From: Ignavibacteria bacterium
GTDB lineage: Bacteria; Bacteroidota; Ignavibacteria; Tepidaquicellales; OLB5
Reading direction: 5' to 3'
DNA: 34,049 bases
Assembly: GCA_030835025.1 (NCBI GenBank)
Contig: JAUQWS010000050.1
Coordinates: 1-34,049 of the forward strand
In this document: one piece after another, positions 25,413 through 33,913 of the stretch
How the letters are laid out: each line of letters begins with the position of its first letter
How positions within the stretch are numbered: the first letter of the stretch is position 1
The notes under the pieces: model-generated
Told to the model about the DNA's origin: nothing
Seen by the model: only the letters and a program-made list of their open reading frames with translations
The model's database searches: none
Translations under genes and position numbers: made by a program

Positions 25413-26855
25413 TTACTTGGTTAGCATCATTTTCTTTGTCATCATATACGAACCTGAAACCATCTTTACAAAGTAGACTCCCGATGAGAAATTTTCACCG
25501 TTCCATTCTGCCTCATATGTTCCCTCTTCAAGCTTGGTGTTGACAAGTGAACTTACTTCCCTTCCCGTTAAATCGTGAATTGTCAGACTAACAAATGAGC
25601 TTTTGGGGACGTGGAATCTTATTCTCGTAGATGGATTAAAAGGATTCGGATAATTCTGATCCAACCCGAATTCACGCGGGACCTGAGTCTCGATCTTGAT
25701 AATCCCGATAAATATTATGCCGTGCGGTCCGGGTCCGGTTGGCGGTGAGCTATGGCACACAAGGCAATTATCAATTGCACCTGCATGGTTTTGCAGCCTG
25801 ATGCTCTGAACATTATCATTTGCCTGGGATGTAGGGTAAATAGCATGCGGGCTGCCATGGCAGGAAGAGCAATATAATCCGCCGTGACCTTTCGACATTC
25901 TGTACAGTTTTCCGGGTTCTTCGGCATAGACGCTGCCGTGGCACGTAACATCTCCGCATTTAGGTTCATCAAGCCAGGGGCGCCTGCCGTTACTAATGGA
26001 ATTAGCAAGAGCTTCCATTGTACCGTGGCAATTCTGGCAGATCATTCCTCCCTGGTTTCTCATAATATCTCTGAAGCACTGAGTAACAGGACCGGGGTGG
26101 CATTTATAGCAGGTCGAAATGCCGTTTATCGGTTGAATGTCATGATGCTTCTCGTGGATCCTGTAAGAAAATGATTTTGCAAGTGAATCACCTACTGTGC
26201 CCAGTGCGTTGGACGAGTGGCATCTTGCACAAAGTTCTGTGGTATTCAGCCTGAATCCAACAACTTCAGGATGTTCATTTTTGATATTCTGTTCAGAACT
26301 ATGGCAGCCGCTCTGCACACAGCCAACTTCGTTGCTTACAGGAATAACATTATCAGTAAACGAAACTGCAACCCCGTTCTCTCTTGCGACGAGATGAAAC
26401 AGCTGGAACGGCCTTTCAACATTCCAGTCGGAATCAATAAACGGTGTGTTCGGAATGCCCTCTGCTTTGAAGCTGTTTGTTGAAATATCCATGTTACCGG
26501 TAAGCCCTTTGCCGGTTAATCCGATGTTATTTGGCAGCGGATCAGGAAGCCCGAATAATGCCTGGGCATACGTCCAGAAATTCGTCTTGCCTACCGAATA
26601 AGTATTACCGGGTATGGAATACTCAATAACAAATCCCGCCGTAACGATCTGTGGTGATTGTCCTGTCTGTTTTTTGATAAGCTGAGCGTATACATTGTTG
26701 TAAGGCGGGAGAATTCCCATCTTTGAAAAATCTTTGTTAGAGCAATGCATGCCAAGATCATTCCATCCGAGCAAAACATACTGCTGAGAAAATGCGAGAT
26801 TCAAATGGATGAAGGAGAGCAGAATAACGAACTTGATAGTAGATCTTAAGTTCAT
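25413..26855 (-). CDS. Multiheme c-type cytochrome with T9SS sorting domain
   Basis: This 480-residue exported protein has a signal peptide to about residue 23 ('LAFSQ'). A leading domain opens 'LLGWNDLGMHCSNKDFSKMG'. A heme-binding region (179-368) holds five CxxCH motifs (CARCH, CYKCH, CQNCH, CSSCH, CLVCH) and two CX4CH variants (CVQSGCH at 179, CGDVTCH at 300), so up to seven hemes. A T9SS sorting domain covers about 397-480 ('LDQNYPNPFNPST', 'SSGVYFVKMVSG', 'KKMMLTK'). It should be matured with heme in the periplasm and then moved to the cell surface. An electron-transfer role is inferred; no enzyme module is recognised. It has a clear ribosome site (AGGAGA) and its own promoter, and no cytochrome-related neighbour. 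Confidence 0.88.
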   Translation of the reverse strand: MNLRSTIKFVILLSFIHLNLAFSQQYVLLGWNDLGMHCSNKDFSKMGILPPYNNVYAQLIKKQTGQSPQIVTAGFVIEYSIPGNTYSVGKTNFWTYAQALFGLPDPLPNNIGLTGKGLTGNMDISTNSFKAEGIPNTPFIDSDWNVERPFQLFHLVARENGVAVSFTDNVIPVSNEVGCVQSGCHSSEQNIKNEHPEVVGFRLNTTELCARCHSSNALGTVGDSLAKSFSYRIHEKHHDIQPINGISTCYKCHPGPVTQCFRDIMRNQGGMICQNCHGTMEALANSISNGRRPWLDEPKCGDVTCHGSVYAEEPGKLYRMSKGHGGLYCSSCHGSPHAIYPTSQANDNVQSIRLQNHAGAIDNCLVCHSSPPTGPGPHGIIFIGIIKIETQVPREFGLDQNYPNPFNPSTRIRFHVPKSSFVSLTIHDLTGREVSSLVNTKLEEGTYEAEWNGENFSSGVYFVKMVSGSYMMTKKMMLTK

Positions 26856-26911
26856 ATATGTCTCCTATAGTTTCTTCAGAAAAAAGGAACAGATGATTAT
26901 GTTTAACAATA

Positions 26912-26943
26912 CAAAAATAACACAATAACTCAGATTCTCCAAA
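26912..26943 (-). promoter_or_regulatory. Bacteroidota-type promoter of the cytochrome gene
   Basis: On the minus strand TTTG, 20 bases, TATTTTTG matches the -33/-7 consensus at every defined position. The predicted start is about 50 bases before the ATG at 26855. Confidence 0.65.
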
Positions 26944-26971
26944 GACCGGAATTCGGGCTATTCAAAAAACG

Positions 26972-27000
26972 AAAAAGGCGATGAAGATATCATCGCCTTT
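26972..27000 (-). terminator. Intrinsic terminator of the 27027-27863 gene
   Basis: On the minus strand AAAGGCGATGA and TCATCGCCTTT pair perfectly over 11 bases around a 5-base loop, and two further T follow the stem. It lies 26 bases after the stop codon. Confidence 0.88.
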
Positions 27001-27026
27001 TATCAACTTAATTTATGATAATTGTA

Positions 27027-27863
27027 TCAGAGACTGAAGTAGAAACGGAGGGTAATATCCACGCTGTTGAAGTTGCTGGCAATCCTCGTTCTGAAAGGCG
27101 AGCCCTCTTCCTCTTTCAGAGGTACAATATTGTACCTTATCTCGCCGCCAAATCCGAATTGGCCGCCGGTACCGGTAAATCCCACCATAGCCTTGAACAA
27201 TGGCGCCCACTGGCTGGAACTTTCGGAAATTCCACCGTAACCGTAGAATCCCCCAGTGTACAAATTTGGGTCATCTGTATAATAATTATCATAGTCTTCT
27301 TTGACCCATATCGCACCCGCGCCTCCGCCGATGAAGAACAGGCGTGCAAAACTCTTGCTCATTTTAAAGAAAGGAAAGAAACGAACGTTAAGTGCAAGGG
27401 GTATTGCAAACATTCCGATGTTTGAGGAATAAGCCATTGTGTCGTTACTTGTCCTGTGCGTTCTTCCGGTGTTAGTTGAAACTGTCTTAGTGCTGCTTGT
27501 AAAGAGTATTCCGGGTTCAAACTCAAGTGTTACGGCTTTGGCAATTGCAAATCCGTAGAATAAAGTAATGTTTGTAAGGAAAGTTCCGTTCCTTGTATCA
27601 AGGAATGGATAAAGTGAATTAAGTTCTTTATCTGTAAAAATTACAAATCCATACCCTGCCCCAAAATATGACGTCACAGTTTTACGGGTCTTTAGCTGAA
27701 ATGTTTTCCCGTAAGCAGCGTCTTTTTGCACTTCTGCAGAAACCGGCTCGATATTCTTAAGCAAACTTTTCGAATTGTTCAGCCTAAGCTCCGGAAAGCT
27801 CTGGGAAAAGCAAGTACCCGAAATAACAGCAAGAAACAGCAGTAAACTTAGTATTCTCTTCAT
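27027..27863 (-). CDS. Outer-membrane beta-barrel-like protein of unknown function
   Basis: This 278-residue protein has a signal peptide ('MKRILSLLLFLAVISGT', cleavage probably after 'CFSQ'). The mature chain alternates Gly/aromatic-rich strands ('SYFGAGYGFVIF', 'LFYGFAIAKAVTLEFEPGIL', 'ARLFFIGGGAGAIW', 'FGFGGEIRYNIVP'). It ends 'VDITLRFYFSL', the aromatic-rich last strand expected for BAM-inserted outer-membrane barrels. No known family is recognised. It stands alone between its own promoter and terminator. The fold prediction is fairly good; function is unknown. Confidence 0.75.
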   Translation of the reverse strand: MKRILSLLLFLAVISGTCFSQSFPELRLNNSKSLLKNIEPVSAEVQKDAAYGKTFQLKTRKTVTSYFGAGYGFVIFTDKELNSLYPFLDTRNGTFLTNITLFYGFAIAKAVTLEFEPGILFTSSTKTVSTNTGRTHRTSNDTMAYSSNIGMFAIPLALNVRFFPFFKMSKSFARLFFIGGGAGAIWVKEDYDNYYTDDPNLYTGGFYGYGGISESSSQWAPLFKAMVGFTGTGGQFGFGGEIRYNIVPLKEEEGSPFRTRIASNFNSVDITLRFYFSL

Positions 27864-27882
27864 TGTTTTTCTCCTTTATTCA

Positions 27883-27914
27883 CAAATATTGCAATCTTTT
27901 TCGGCAAAGGCAAC
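27883..27914 (-). promoter_or_regulatory. Probable promoter of the outer-membrane protein gene
   Basis: On the minus strand GTTG, 20 bases, AATATTTG fits the -33/-7 form with one mismatch in the -7 box. A ribosome site AAAGGAG follows 8 bases before the ATG. Confidence 0.45.
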
Positions 27915-27925
27915 ATATCATCATC

Positions 27926-29452
27926 TTATAGAATGTACCTGCTCAAATCCCTGTTCTTCACAATATCCTTTAACTTATCCTGAACCATGTTCTTATTTAT
28001 GAGGATCTTTTTCTCTTTGATCTTGTCGGGTGTATCAAACAGTATATCTTCCAGCAAAGTCGAAAGTATGGTATGAAGCCTCCTTGCCCCGATGTTTTCT
28101 ACTTGTTCATTCACTTCGGCGGCTATCTTGGCAATTTCCACTATTCCTTCGTCATCAAACTCAAGTTCAATGCTTTCGGCTTTCAATAGAGCCTCATATT
28201 GCTTCAGCAATGCATTTTGCGGCTGAGTTAATATCTTCACGAAGTCATCTTCAGTCAGACTATTAAGTTCAACTCTTATGGGGAACCTGCCCTGCAATTC
28301 AGGTATCAGGTCGCTTGGCTTGGAAACATGGAAAGCACCCGACGCTATAAAGAGAACATGATCAGTTCTCACCATTCCATACTTAGTAGTAACGCTTGAG
28401 CCTTCCACAATCGGCAGAAGGTCTCTTTGCACACCTTCGCGGGATACATCGGGTCCCTGAGATTTTGAATGAGGGCCTGCAATTTTATCTATCTCGTCAA
28501 TGAAAACTATTCCAAATTCCTGGACTCTTACTATAGCTTCTTTTATGACTGAATCCATATCTATCAGTTTATGAGCCTCTTCCTGCACAAGAAATACACG
28601 CGCTTCTTTGACCGTCATTTTCCGCTTCTTCATCTTCTTCGGCATAACGCTGCTGAAAAGGTCCTGCAGGTTTACACCAAGGTCATCAAGTCCAATTGGA
28701 CCCATCACCTGCATCATTGGCATACCATCAGCAGAAACATCTATTTCTATTATTCTTTCGTCCATTTCTCCCTTATTCAGCATTTCCCTGAACTTCTCAC
28801 GGGTTTTGAAATTCTCTTCTTTATCACTTTCATTCTGCGCGGCAGTGAAACCAAGAGTTGCCTGGTTTGCATCTTCAGTCTTCTTTTTCACAGGCGGCAG
28901 GAGTATATCGAGTAACCTTTCCTCAGCCAGGAACTCCGCCTTCTTCTGAACCTCTATGCTCTTTTCTGATTTAACCATAGTAACACCAAGATCAGTAAGC
29001 TCACGAACGATTGACTCAACATCCCTGCCAACATAGCCAACTTCAGTGAACTTTGACGCCTCGACCTTTATGAACGGGGCATTTGAAAGCCTGGCGAGCC
29101 TTCTGGCAATTTCAGTCTTTCCTACTCCGGTCGGTCCTATCAGAATAATATTATTCGGCATTATCTCTTCGCGGAGATTATCGGGTATCTGTTTCCTTCT
29201 CCACCGGTTTCTGAGTGCAATTGCAACTGATTTCTTCGCATTATCCTGCCCTATAATGTACTTATCCAGTTCTGCGACAATTTGTGAAGGTGTCAGTTCT
29301 TTTTTCAAAGAATCCGAAACTGATAACTTGCGATCTTTTTTCACTTTCGTTTTTTTTGTTTCTTTATTCATATCATCATCGCCATTTTGCCCGGGAGTAC
29401 TTCCTTCTTCTTCGGTTTTCTCTTCATTTAGTTCCATTGTTATATCTTTCAT
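27926..29452 (-). CDS. hslU: ATP-dependent protease ATPase subunit HslU
   Basis: HslU (ClpY) is the AAA+ unfoldase that feeds proteins into the HslV protease. I choose the ATG at 29452, 2 bases after the hslV stop and about 10 bases after GAGG; the open frame continues to 29497 but overlaps hslV. This gives 508 residues, against about 445 in E. coli. Motifs are '[20 protein letters not shown]', Walker A 'GPTGVGKT' (106-113), Walker B '[12 protein letters not shown]', sensor-2 '[19 protein letters not shown]', and the C-terminal 'DLSRYIL' that inserts into HslV. The extra length is mainly a 50-residue N-terminal tail, acidic then lysine-rich ('[10 protein letters not shown]'), before the normal start '[11 protein letters not shown]'. 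A later start at the ATG about 27 codons in is possible. Confidence 0.95.
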   Translation of the reverse strand: MKDITMELNEEKTEEEGSTPGQNGDDDMNKETKKTKVKKDRKLSVSDSLKKELTPSQIVAELDKYIIGQDNAKKSVAIALRNRWRRKQIPDNLREEIMPNNIILIGPTGVGKTEIARRLARLSNAPFIKVEASKFTEVGYVGRDVESIVRELTDLGVTMVKSEKSIEVQKKAEFLAEERLLDILLPPVKKKTEDANQATLGFTAAQNESDKEENFKTREKFREMLNKGEMDERIIEIDVSADGMPMMQVMGPIGLDDLGVNLQDLFSSVMPKKMKKRKMTVKEARVFLVQEEAHKLIDMDSVIKEAIVRVQEFGIVFIDEIDKIAGPHSKSQGPDVSREGVQRDLLPIVEGSSVTTKYGMVRTDHVLFIASGAFHVSKPSDLIPELQGRFPIRVELNSLTEDDFVKILTQPQNALLKQYEALLKAESIELEFDDEGIVEIAKIAAEVNEQVENIGARRLHTILSTLLEDILFDTPDKIKEKKILINKNMVQDKLKDIVKNRDLSRYIL

Positions 29453-29454
29453 TT

Positions 29455-29991
29455 CTATAATTCCTCTATTGTAATATTGTGATTTGTATAAATGCAAATA
29501 TCGGCGGCAGTATTAAGGGATTCTTTTACGATATCCGCTGCACCTAGTTTTGAGTATTTCACAAGCATTCTTGCCGCCGCAGTGGCAAAGCTTCCGCCTG
29601 AGCCGATCGCCACAATGCCGTCATCCGGCTCGATGACATCGCCATTGCCTGAAATAATGAATGCATTCTTCAGGTCCATAACAGCAAGCAATGCTTCAAG
29701 TCTGCGCAAATACCTGTCTGTGCGCCAGTCTTTGGCCAGTTCAACCGCTGCTCTTGGAAGATTTCCTTTGAATTCCTCAAGTTTCGCTTCGAATTTTTCG
29801 AAGAGCGTGAGTGCATCGGCAGTTGAGCCTGCAAAACCGGCAATTACCTGGTCTTTGTATATCTTGCGTACTTTTTTGGTATTATGTTTCAATACTGTGT
29901 TAGATACCGTTACCTGACCGTCACTGCCCATAGCGGCTTTTCCGTCTTTGATAAGTCCGATAACTGTTGTGCTTCTTATTCTATTATTCAA
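29455..29991 (-). CDS. hslV: ATP-dependent protease peptidase subunit HslV
   Basis: HslV (ClpQ) is the proteasome-beta-like threonine protease of the HslVU complex. The 178-residue protein reads '[20 protein letters not shown]' near the N-terminus; removal of the first seven residues would expose Thr8 as the nucleophile. Further motifs are '[20 protein letters not shown]', '[18 protein letters not shown]' and '[16 protein letters not shown]'. The start is TTG at 29991, with AAAGG about 9 bases upstream and no better start in frame after the rpoN stop. It lies 19 bases after rpoN and 2 bases before hslU, so all three are almost certainly co-transcribed. Confidence 0.97.
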   Translation of the reverse strand: MNNRIRSTTVIGLIKDGKAAMGSDGQVTVSNTVLKHNTKKVRKIYKDQVIAGFAGSTADALTLFEKFEAKLEEFKGNLPRAAVELAKDWRTDRYLRRLEALLAVMDLKNAFIISGNGDVIEPDDGIVAIGSGGSFATAAARMLVKYSKLGAADIVKESLNTAADICIYTNHNITIEEL

Positions 29992-30010
29992 TTTTAGTAC
30001 CTTTGATAAT

Positions 30011-31399
30011 TTATAACAAAATTTTCCGTCTAAGTGTTGCTTTTGGAATCCTCATAGATTCCCTGTACTTTGCCACCGTCCTGCGTGCAATATTGTACCC
30101 CATTGTGATCATAAGCTCTGCAATTTTGTCGTCATTCAGTGGCTTTGCCTTATCTTCACTTTCTATTAGCTCCCTGATCTTATCCTTGTATACCTTGTTT
30201 GAAACATCTTCGCCGCTTTCTGTCTTCATTGAAGAAGAAAAGAAATACTTCAGCTCAAAAATACCTGATTCAGTTTGAACGTATTTGCCCCTTACCACCC
30301 TGCTTACCGTTGAAATATCCATACTTATATCCTCGGCTATGTCCTTTTCAAACATGGGCTTAAGATTCCCGCGGTTGGATTCGAAATACTCCATTTGCCG
30401 CTTAACAATTGCATTCATAACCTTAAGCATGGTATCTCTTCTGGATTGAATTGCATTCAGAAACCATTTTGCAGAATCTACTCTGTTCTTCAGAAATTCT
30501 CTGGTCTCTTTGTCCGTTTTAGGAGATTTAAGCATATCAAGATATTTCCTGCTTATCCTTATCCCGGCATGTGATTCACCGTTAAGTTCTACAGTTATCT
30601 TCCCGTCAACCTTGCTTACTATAAAATCCGGGTAGATATAATCTGCAGGCATATCCTGCTTTCCCGGTGCAGGATTAAGCCTTTGGATTATTTCAAACAG
30701 CTCATTTAATTTTTCCAGTGTTACATTTAGAGATCTTGCAAGCTTCTCAAAATGCTTTAACTTAAAATCTTCAAAATATTCATTTATCAGCTTCAGGCAT
30801 AATTCTATGTCTTTTGCATCGGCAAGGCCCGGTTCGCTAAGCTGAATGGATAGACATTCCTGAAGGTTTCTTGCTGCAATACCGGCAGGTTCAAGTTTCT
30901 GAACTATCTTCAGAACACTTTCAACTTCTTCCTCTGTCGGTTCAAAATCATACCTGTGTTTGATATCTTCGATAATCTCATCAAGTCCAATCCTCAGATA
31001 GCCGTCATCTTCAATGCTGCCAAGAATTTCTTCGGCGATCACAAGCTGTTTGTTTTCAAGTCCAAGATTATAAACCTGTTCAAGCGGTGATTCTTTGGCG
31101 CGGTTCTGTTTATTGATGAGGTAATCAGCCGTATCGTCCGAAAGAGCAGAATTGCCGCCCCTGTATTGCCCATTGCTGTTCCAGCTGTCATTTGAATACT
31201 CATCACGGATCTCCGTTTCGCTCTCACCTGATTTAATATCCGCGGAATCGGCAGATTCTTCAAGCACCGGGTTTTCTTCGAGCTGTTTTTTGATCTCATT
31301 TTCAAGAGCAAGCGTAGGTATTACAAGAAGCAGCTGCGCCTGAATTGCCTGCGGTGTAAGTCTTTGCTGTAATATTTGCCCCTGTGTATTCCTAAGCAT
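30011..31399 (-). CDS. rpoN: RNA polymerase sigma-54 factor
   Basis: RpoN directs RNA polymerase to -24/-12 promoters that need an AAA+ activator. The 462-residue protein has the Gln/Leu-rich region I ('[20 protein letters not shown]'), the acidic region II (about 50-85), the core-binding region, a helix-turn-helix ('[20 protein letters not shown]'), and the RpoN box '[10 protein letters not shown]' at 438-447. All parts are intact. It sits between dprA (7 bases upstream) and hslV. I found no convincing complete -24/-12 promoter in the window, and no bacterial enhancer-binding protein is encoded here. Confidence 0.97.
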   Translation of the reverse strand: MLRNTQGQILQQRLTPQAIQAQLLLVIPTLALENEIKKQLEENPVLEESADSADIKSGESETEIRDEYSNDSWNSNGQYRGGNSALSDDTADYLINKQNRAKESPLEQVYNLGLENKQLVIAEEILGSIEDDGYLRIGLDEIIEDIKHRYDFEPTEEEVESVLKIVQKLEPAGIAARNLQECLSIQLSEPGLADAKDIELCLKLINEYFEDFKLKHFEKLARSLNVTLEKLNELFEIIQRLNPAPGKQDMPADYIYPDFIVSKVDGKITVELNGESHAGIRISRKYLDMLKSPKTDKETREFLKNRVDSAKWFLNAIQSRRDTMLKVMNAIVKRQMEYFESNRGNLKPMFEKDIAEDISMDISTVSRVVRGKYVQTESGIFELKYFFSSSMKTESGEDVSNKVYKDKIRELIESEDKAKPLNDDKIAELMITMGYNIARRTVAKYRESMRIPKATLRRKILL

Positions 31400-31406
31400 A
31401 AGTATC

Positions 31407-32567
31407 TTAACTGACCTTCACAAATTGTTTAGCTTTAAACCTTTTTCCGGGAAGCTGTTCGATGCAGCCTTTGAATTCCAGATTGAGCAATGTTACCAAT
31501 GAATCTGAGATATTCAATCCCGATAACTCTGAGATTAAATCAATATGAATAGGCTCTGATTGTTTCAAAAATGTCTCATAAACCAGCTTTTCATTACCCT
31601 GCAATTCAATTTCAAGCTCCATTTGCTGCGATGAAATGATGTTCAGTTCAACATTAACGTTTTGAAGCTTTGCCGATATTTCGACCAAAACGTCATCAAG
31701 ATTCTCAACAAGTTTTGCATGCCCGTTCTTGATCAGAGAATTTGTGCCTTTGCTAAGTTTTGAAGTTACGTAACCCGGAACTGCAAAGACTTCCCGGGAC
31801 TGGTCTAAAGCAGTACGGGCAGTAATGAGTGCTCCCCCGTCAACATCACTTTCAATTACAATAGTCCCGTAAGAAAGCCCGCTGATAATGCGATTTCGTT
31901 TTGGAAAATTCACAGAGTCCGGGAAAGCCGAAAGCTCATATTCCGATATCAAAAGCCCTTTCTCGATCATTTCTTCGTAAAGCTTTTTGTTCTCAGGGGG
32001 ATATATCATATCTACTCCGCAACCGAATACTGCAGCAGTAATTGCTTCGGAGTTTTTGTTTCGGAGCACAGCCTTATGTGCTGCTGTATCAATTCCCCTT
32101 GCAAATCCGCTTATTACCGAAATACCGATCGATGAAAGCTCTTCGGCAAACATTTCAGACATACGCTTTCCGTAGTCTGTTGGCTTTCTGGTCCCCACTA
32201 TTCCGATGCAGTTAACAAGCTTTTCTTTGTCGTAATTCCCCCTGGTATACAACATAACAGGAGGGTCATAGATCCTTTTCAGCAATTCAGGATACTCTTC
32301 GCTCGTGATTGGTATTATCTTAACTCCAAGCTCTTCAGCTTTAGAAAGGACTGAATCGAACGTGCCGTTGAATTTCCTGATCCCGCCAAAAGAGCTCACA
32401 ATTGAATAAGCAGATTTATCGCTGATATTTTCGATCTCTGCAATTTCTTTTGCAGAAGCACTGAATACCTTCTCGGCAGTACCAAATTTTTCAATAAGGC
32501 GCTTTATCCTAACAGAGCCAAGCCCGTCAAGTCCGGCAAGGAAGTAGAGATATTTAAGCTCATTCAT
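31407..32567 (-). CDS. dprA: DNA processing protein DprA
   Basis: DprA binds incoming single-stranded DNA during natural transformation and loads RecA. The 386-residue protein has an N-terminal helical (SAM/HhH-like) part, then the Rossmann-type core with 'IGIVGTRKPTDYGKRM' (about 121-136) and 'ISGFARGIDTAAHKA' (152-166), 'VFGCGVDMIYPPENKKLYEE', and 'PKRNRIISGLSYGTIVIES'. A C-terminal winged-helix region of about 60 residues follows. It starts 6 bases after oppC and ends 7 bases before rpoN. No other competence genes are in the window, so transformability cannot be inferred from this alone. Confidence 0.95.
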   Translation of the reverse strand: MNELKYLYFLAGLDGLGSVRIKRLIEKFGTAEKVFSASAKEIAEIENISDKSAYSIVSSFGGIRKFNGTFDSVLSKAEELGVKIIPITSEEYPELLKRIYDPPVMLYTRGNYDKEKLVNCIGIVGTRKPTDYGKRMSEMFAEELSSIGISVISGFARGIDTAAHKAVLRNKNSEAITAAVFGCGVDMIYPPENKKLYEEMIEKGLLISEYELSAFPDSVNFPKRNRIISGLSYGTIVIESDVDGGALITARTALDQSREVFAVPGYVTSKLSKGTNSLIKNGHAKLVENLDDVLVEISAKLQNVNVELNIISSQQMELEIELQGNEKLVYETFLKQSEPIHIDLISELSGLNISDSLVTLLNLEFKGCIEQLPGKRFKAKQFVKVS

Positions 32568-32573
32568 AAATAA

Positions 32574-33659
32574 TTATCTTCTCATTTTGGGATCGAGTGC
32601 ATCTCTTAATCCGTCCCCTATCAGGTTAACGGCAAACACTGTTAACATAATAGCCAGTGAAGGGTAAAGTGCCAGACCATAATTTGTTCCGGCAACAATA
32701 TACTTATATCCGTCAAAAACCATCTGCCCCCAGCTTGCTGTAGGCGGCTGGACTCCCAGCCCGAGGAAACTTAAGCTCGCTTCAAAAATTATTGCTGTTG
32801 CCAGCCCCGCTGTTCCTGTTACAATTATCGGGCCTATGGAATTCGGAAGCATATGCTTGAAAATAATTCTGGGTGATTTGTAACCTAATGCTCTGGTTGC
32901 CTCTACGTACTCAGTTTCGCGAAGTGAGAAAAACTGACCTCTTACAATTCTTGCTATCTCAACCCAGCCGGTTAAGCCAATTGCCACAAATGACTGCCAG
33001 TAACCTTTGCCGAGTACAACTGAAAGAGCAATTATAAACAGTATAGATGGAAATGCCCAGATAACGTTTATAAGCCACATAATTACTGCATCTACCTTCC
33101 CGCGGAAAAATCCCGCAAAAGCTCCCAGCATAACTCCGATAAAAATCGCAATGCTCTCTGATATCACTCCAACTGACAGGCTTATTCTGCTTCCGTAAAT
33201 TAACCTGCTCAGTATATCCCTGCCAAACCTGTCTGTTCCCAAAACATATTTCGGCTCCTTATGCCAATCACTCTCATCACCATTAACAAGTTCATTCTTT
33301 GAAATTGTTGCAGGTGTCCCGTTGATATCTGTATAAAATACAGAGTCAGCTGTGACCCTTTCTATTTTTAAGATAGGAACAAGATCTGTGCCATCGGAAG
33401 CAGTCTTTACAAGCACGTTTCCCCTGAATCCGGAAGGTTTGGTGGCATATTCAAGGGTCTGATCGATCGGATCAAACGGAGCCAAAATCCCCGCAAAAAC
33501 AGCCATTAGTATCAGCAGTACCAGTATAACCAGTCCCGCCATAGCAAGTTTATTTCTCTTAAATCGTATCCATGAGTAGTACCATAAACTATGCGAAGCT
33601 CTTCGCTTTTCAGCCTCAGAGAACTTATCCTTATCTACAAAAAACTCATTTTCGTGCAT
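32574..33659 (-). CDS. oppC: Oligopeptide/dipeptide ABC transporter permease (OppC/DppC type)
   Basis: This inner-membrane permease belongs to the peptide/nickel ABC importer family. The 361-residue protein has the OppC N-terminal domain ('SWIRFKRNKLAMAGLVILVL', TM1 about 38-60, 'APFDPIDQ'), then 'GTDRFGRDILSRLIYGSRIS'. The EAA coupling loop 'EATRALGYKSPRIIFKHMLP' contacts the ATPase, and it ends 'LIGDGLRDALDPKMRR'. About six membrane segments are visible. It is about 60 residues longer than typical OppC because of an insert at about 72-137 in the periplasmic loop after TM1. The OppB partner, ATPases and binding protein are absent from the window. It is the first gene of the dprA-rpoN-hslVU group. 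Confidence 0.93.
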   Translation of the reverse strand: MHENEFFVDKDKFSEAEKRRASHSLWYYSWIRFKRNKLAMAGLVILVLLILMAVFAGILAPFDPIDQTLEYATKPSGFRGNVLVKTASDGTDLVPILKIERVTADSVFYTDINGTPATISKNELVNGDESDWHKEPKYVLGTDRFGRDILSRLIYGSRISLSVGVISESIAIFIGVMLGAFAGFFRGKVDAVIMWLINVIWAFPSILFIIALSVVLGKGYWQSFVAIGLTGWVEIARIVRGQFFSLRETEYVEATRALGYKSPRIIFKHMLPNSIGPIIVTGTAGLATAIIFEASLSFLGLGVQPPTASWGQMVFDGYKYIVAGTNYGLALYPSLAIMLTVFAVNLIGDGLRDALDPKMRR

Positions 33660-33667
33660 AAATTTGC

Positions 33668-33700
33668 TAAATATACCGAATTTTGATTAGATATTCAAAA
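33668..33700 (-). promoter_or_regulatory. Possible promoter of the oppC-hslU operon
   Basis: On the minus strand TTTTG, 20 bases, TATATTTA is one base off the -33/-7 consensus. The -7 box ends only 8 bases before the oppC ATG, so a transcript started here would have almost no leader. Confidence 0.4.
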
Positions 33701-33771
33701 CCAAAGGCTTTTTAGGCAGGATTTTTACTGACCTGTGCAATTTTTTTGGAACAAAGTGTGTTATTAAAATA

Positions 33772-33907
33772 GGCAGGCATCGGGAAGAAACAAAACGCCG
33801 CAAACCTAAATCTGCCTCCTGGTTTGCAGCAAGTGAAATCGCTAGACTCGCTGATTTCCTCCTGTATTGTTTTCTCCTTTAGAAACCCGGTACCTGCCGA
33901 TTTTTTT
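33772..33907 (+). ncRNA. Candidate structured small RNA, class unknown (6S-like outline)
   Basis: No reading frame is found here. The ends pair: GGCAGGCATCGGG (33772-33784) with CCCGGTACCTGCC (33886-33898), 12 of 13 positions including one G-U, with TTTTTTT at 33901-33907 as a terminator-like tail on the plus strand. Inside are a 7-base hairpin GCAAACC/GGTTTGC with a 14-base loop (33800-33827) and a GAAATC/GATTTC hairpin (33835-33858), plus a short AGAAA-CAA/TTGTTTTCT helix. A -10-like TAAAAT lies at 33765-33770. The closed outer stem and length of about 135 nt are loosely like 6S RNA, but the inside branches. It lacks the SRP RNA tetraloop core and tmRNA or RNase P motifs. CCTCCTG occurs twice in predicted unpaired or junction positions (33815-33821, 33858-33864). 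Confidence 0.5.
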
Positions 33908-33913
33908 CATGCT

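Noticed and set aside
29453-29497. Upstream start of hslU inside hslV
   Set aside because: It would overlap the hslV coding end by about 40 bases; the ATG at 29452 has a ribosome site and a 2-base gap to the hslV stop.
33815-33864. AGGAGG on the minus strand as ribosome sites for small genes
   Set aside because: No ATG, GTG or TTG with a usable frame follows at normal distance; the bases fit better in loops of the plus-strand RNA.
33772-33907. SRP RNA, tmRNA or RNase P RNA
   Set aside because: The GGAA tetraloop with AGCAG loop, the tRNA-like tmRNA ends and the RNase P conserved core are all missing.
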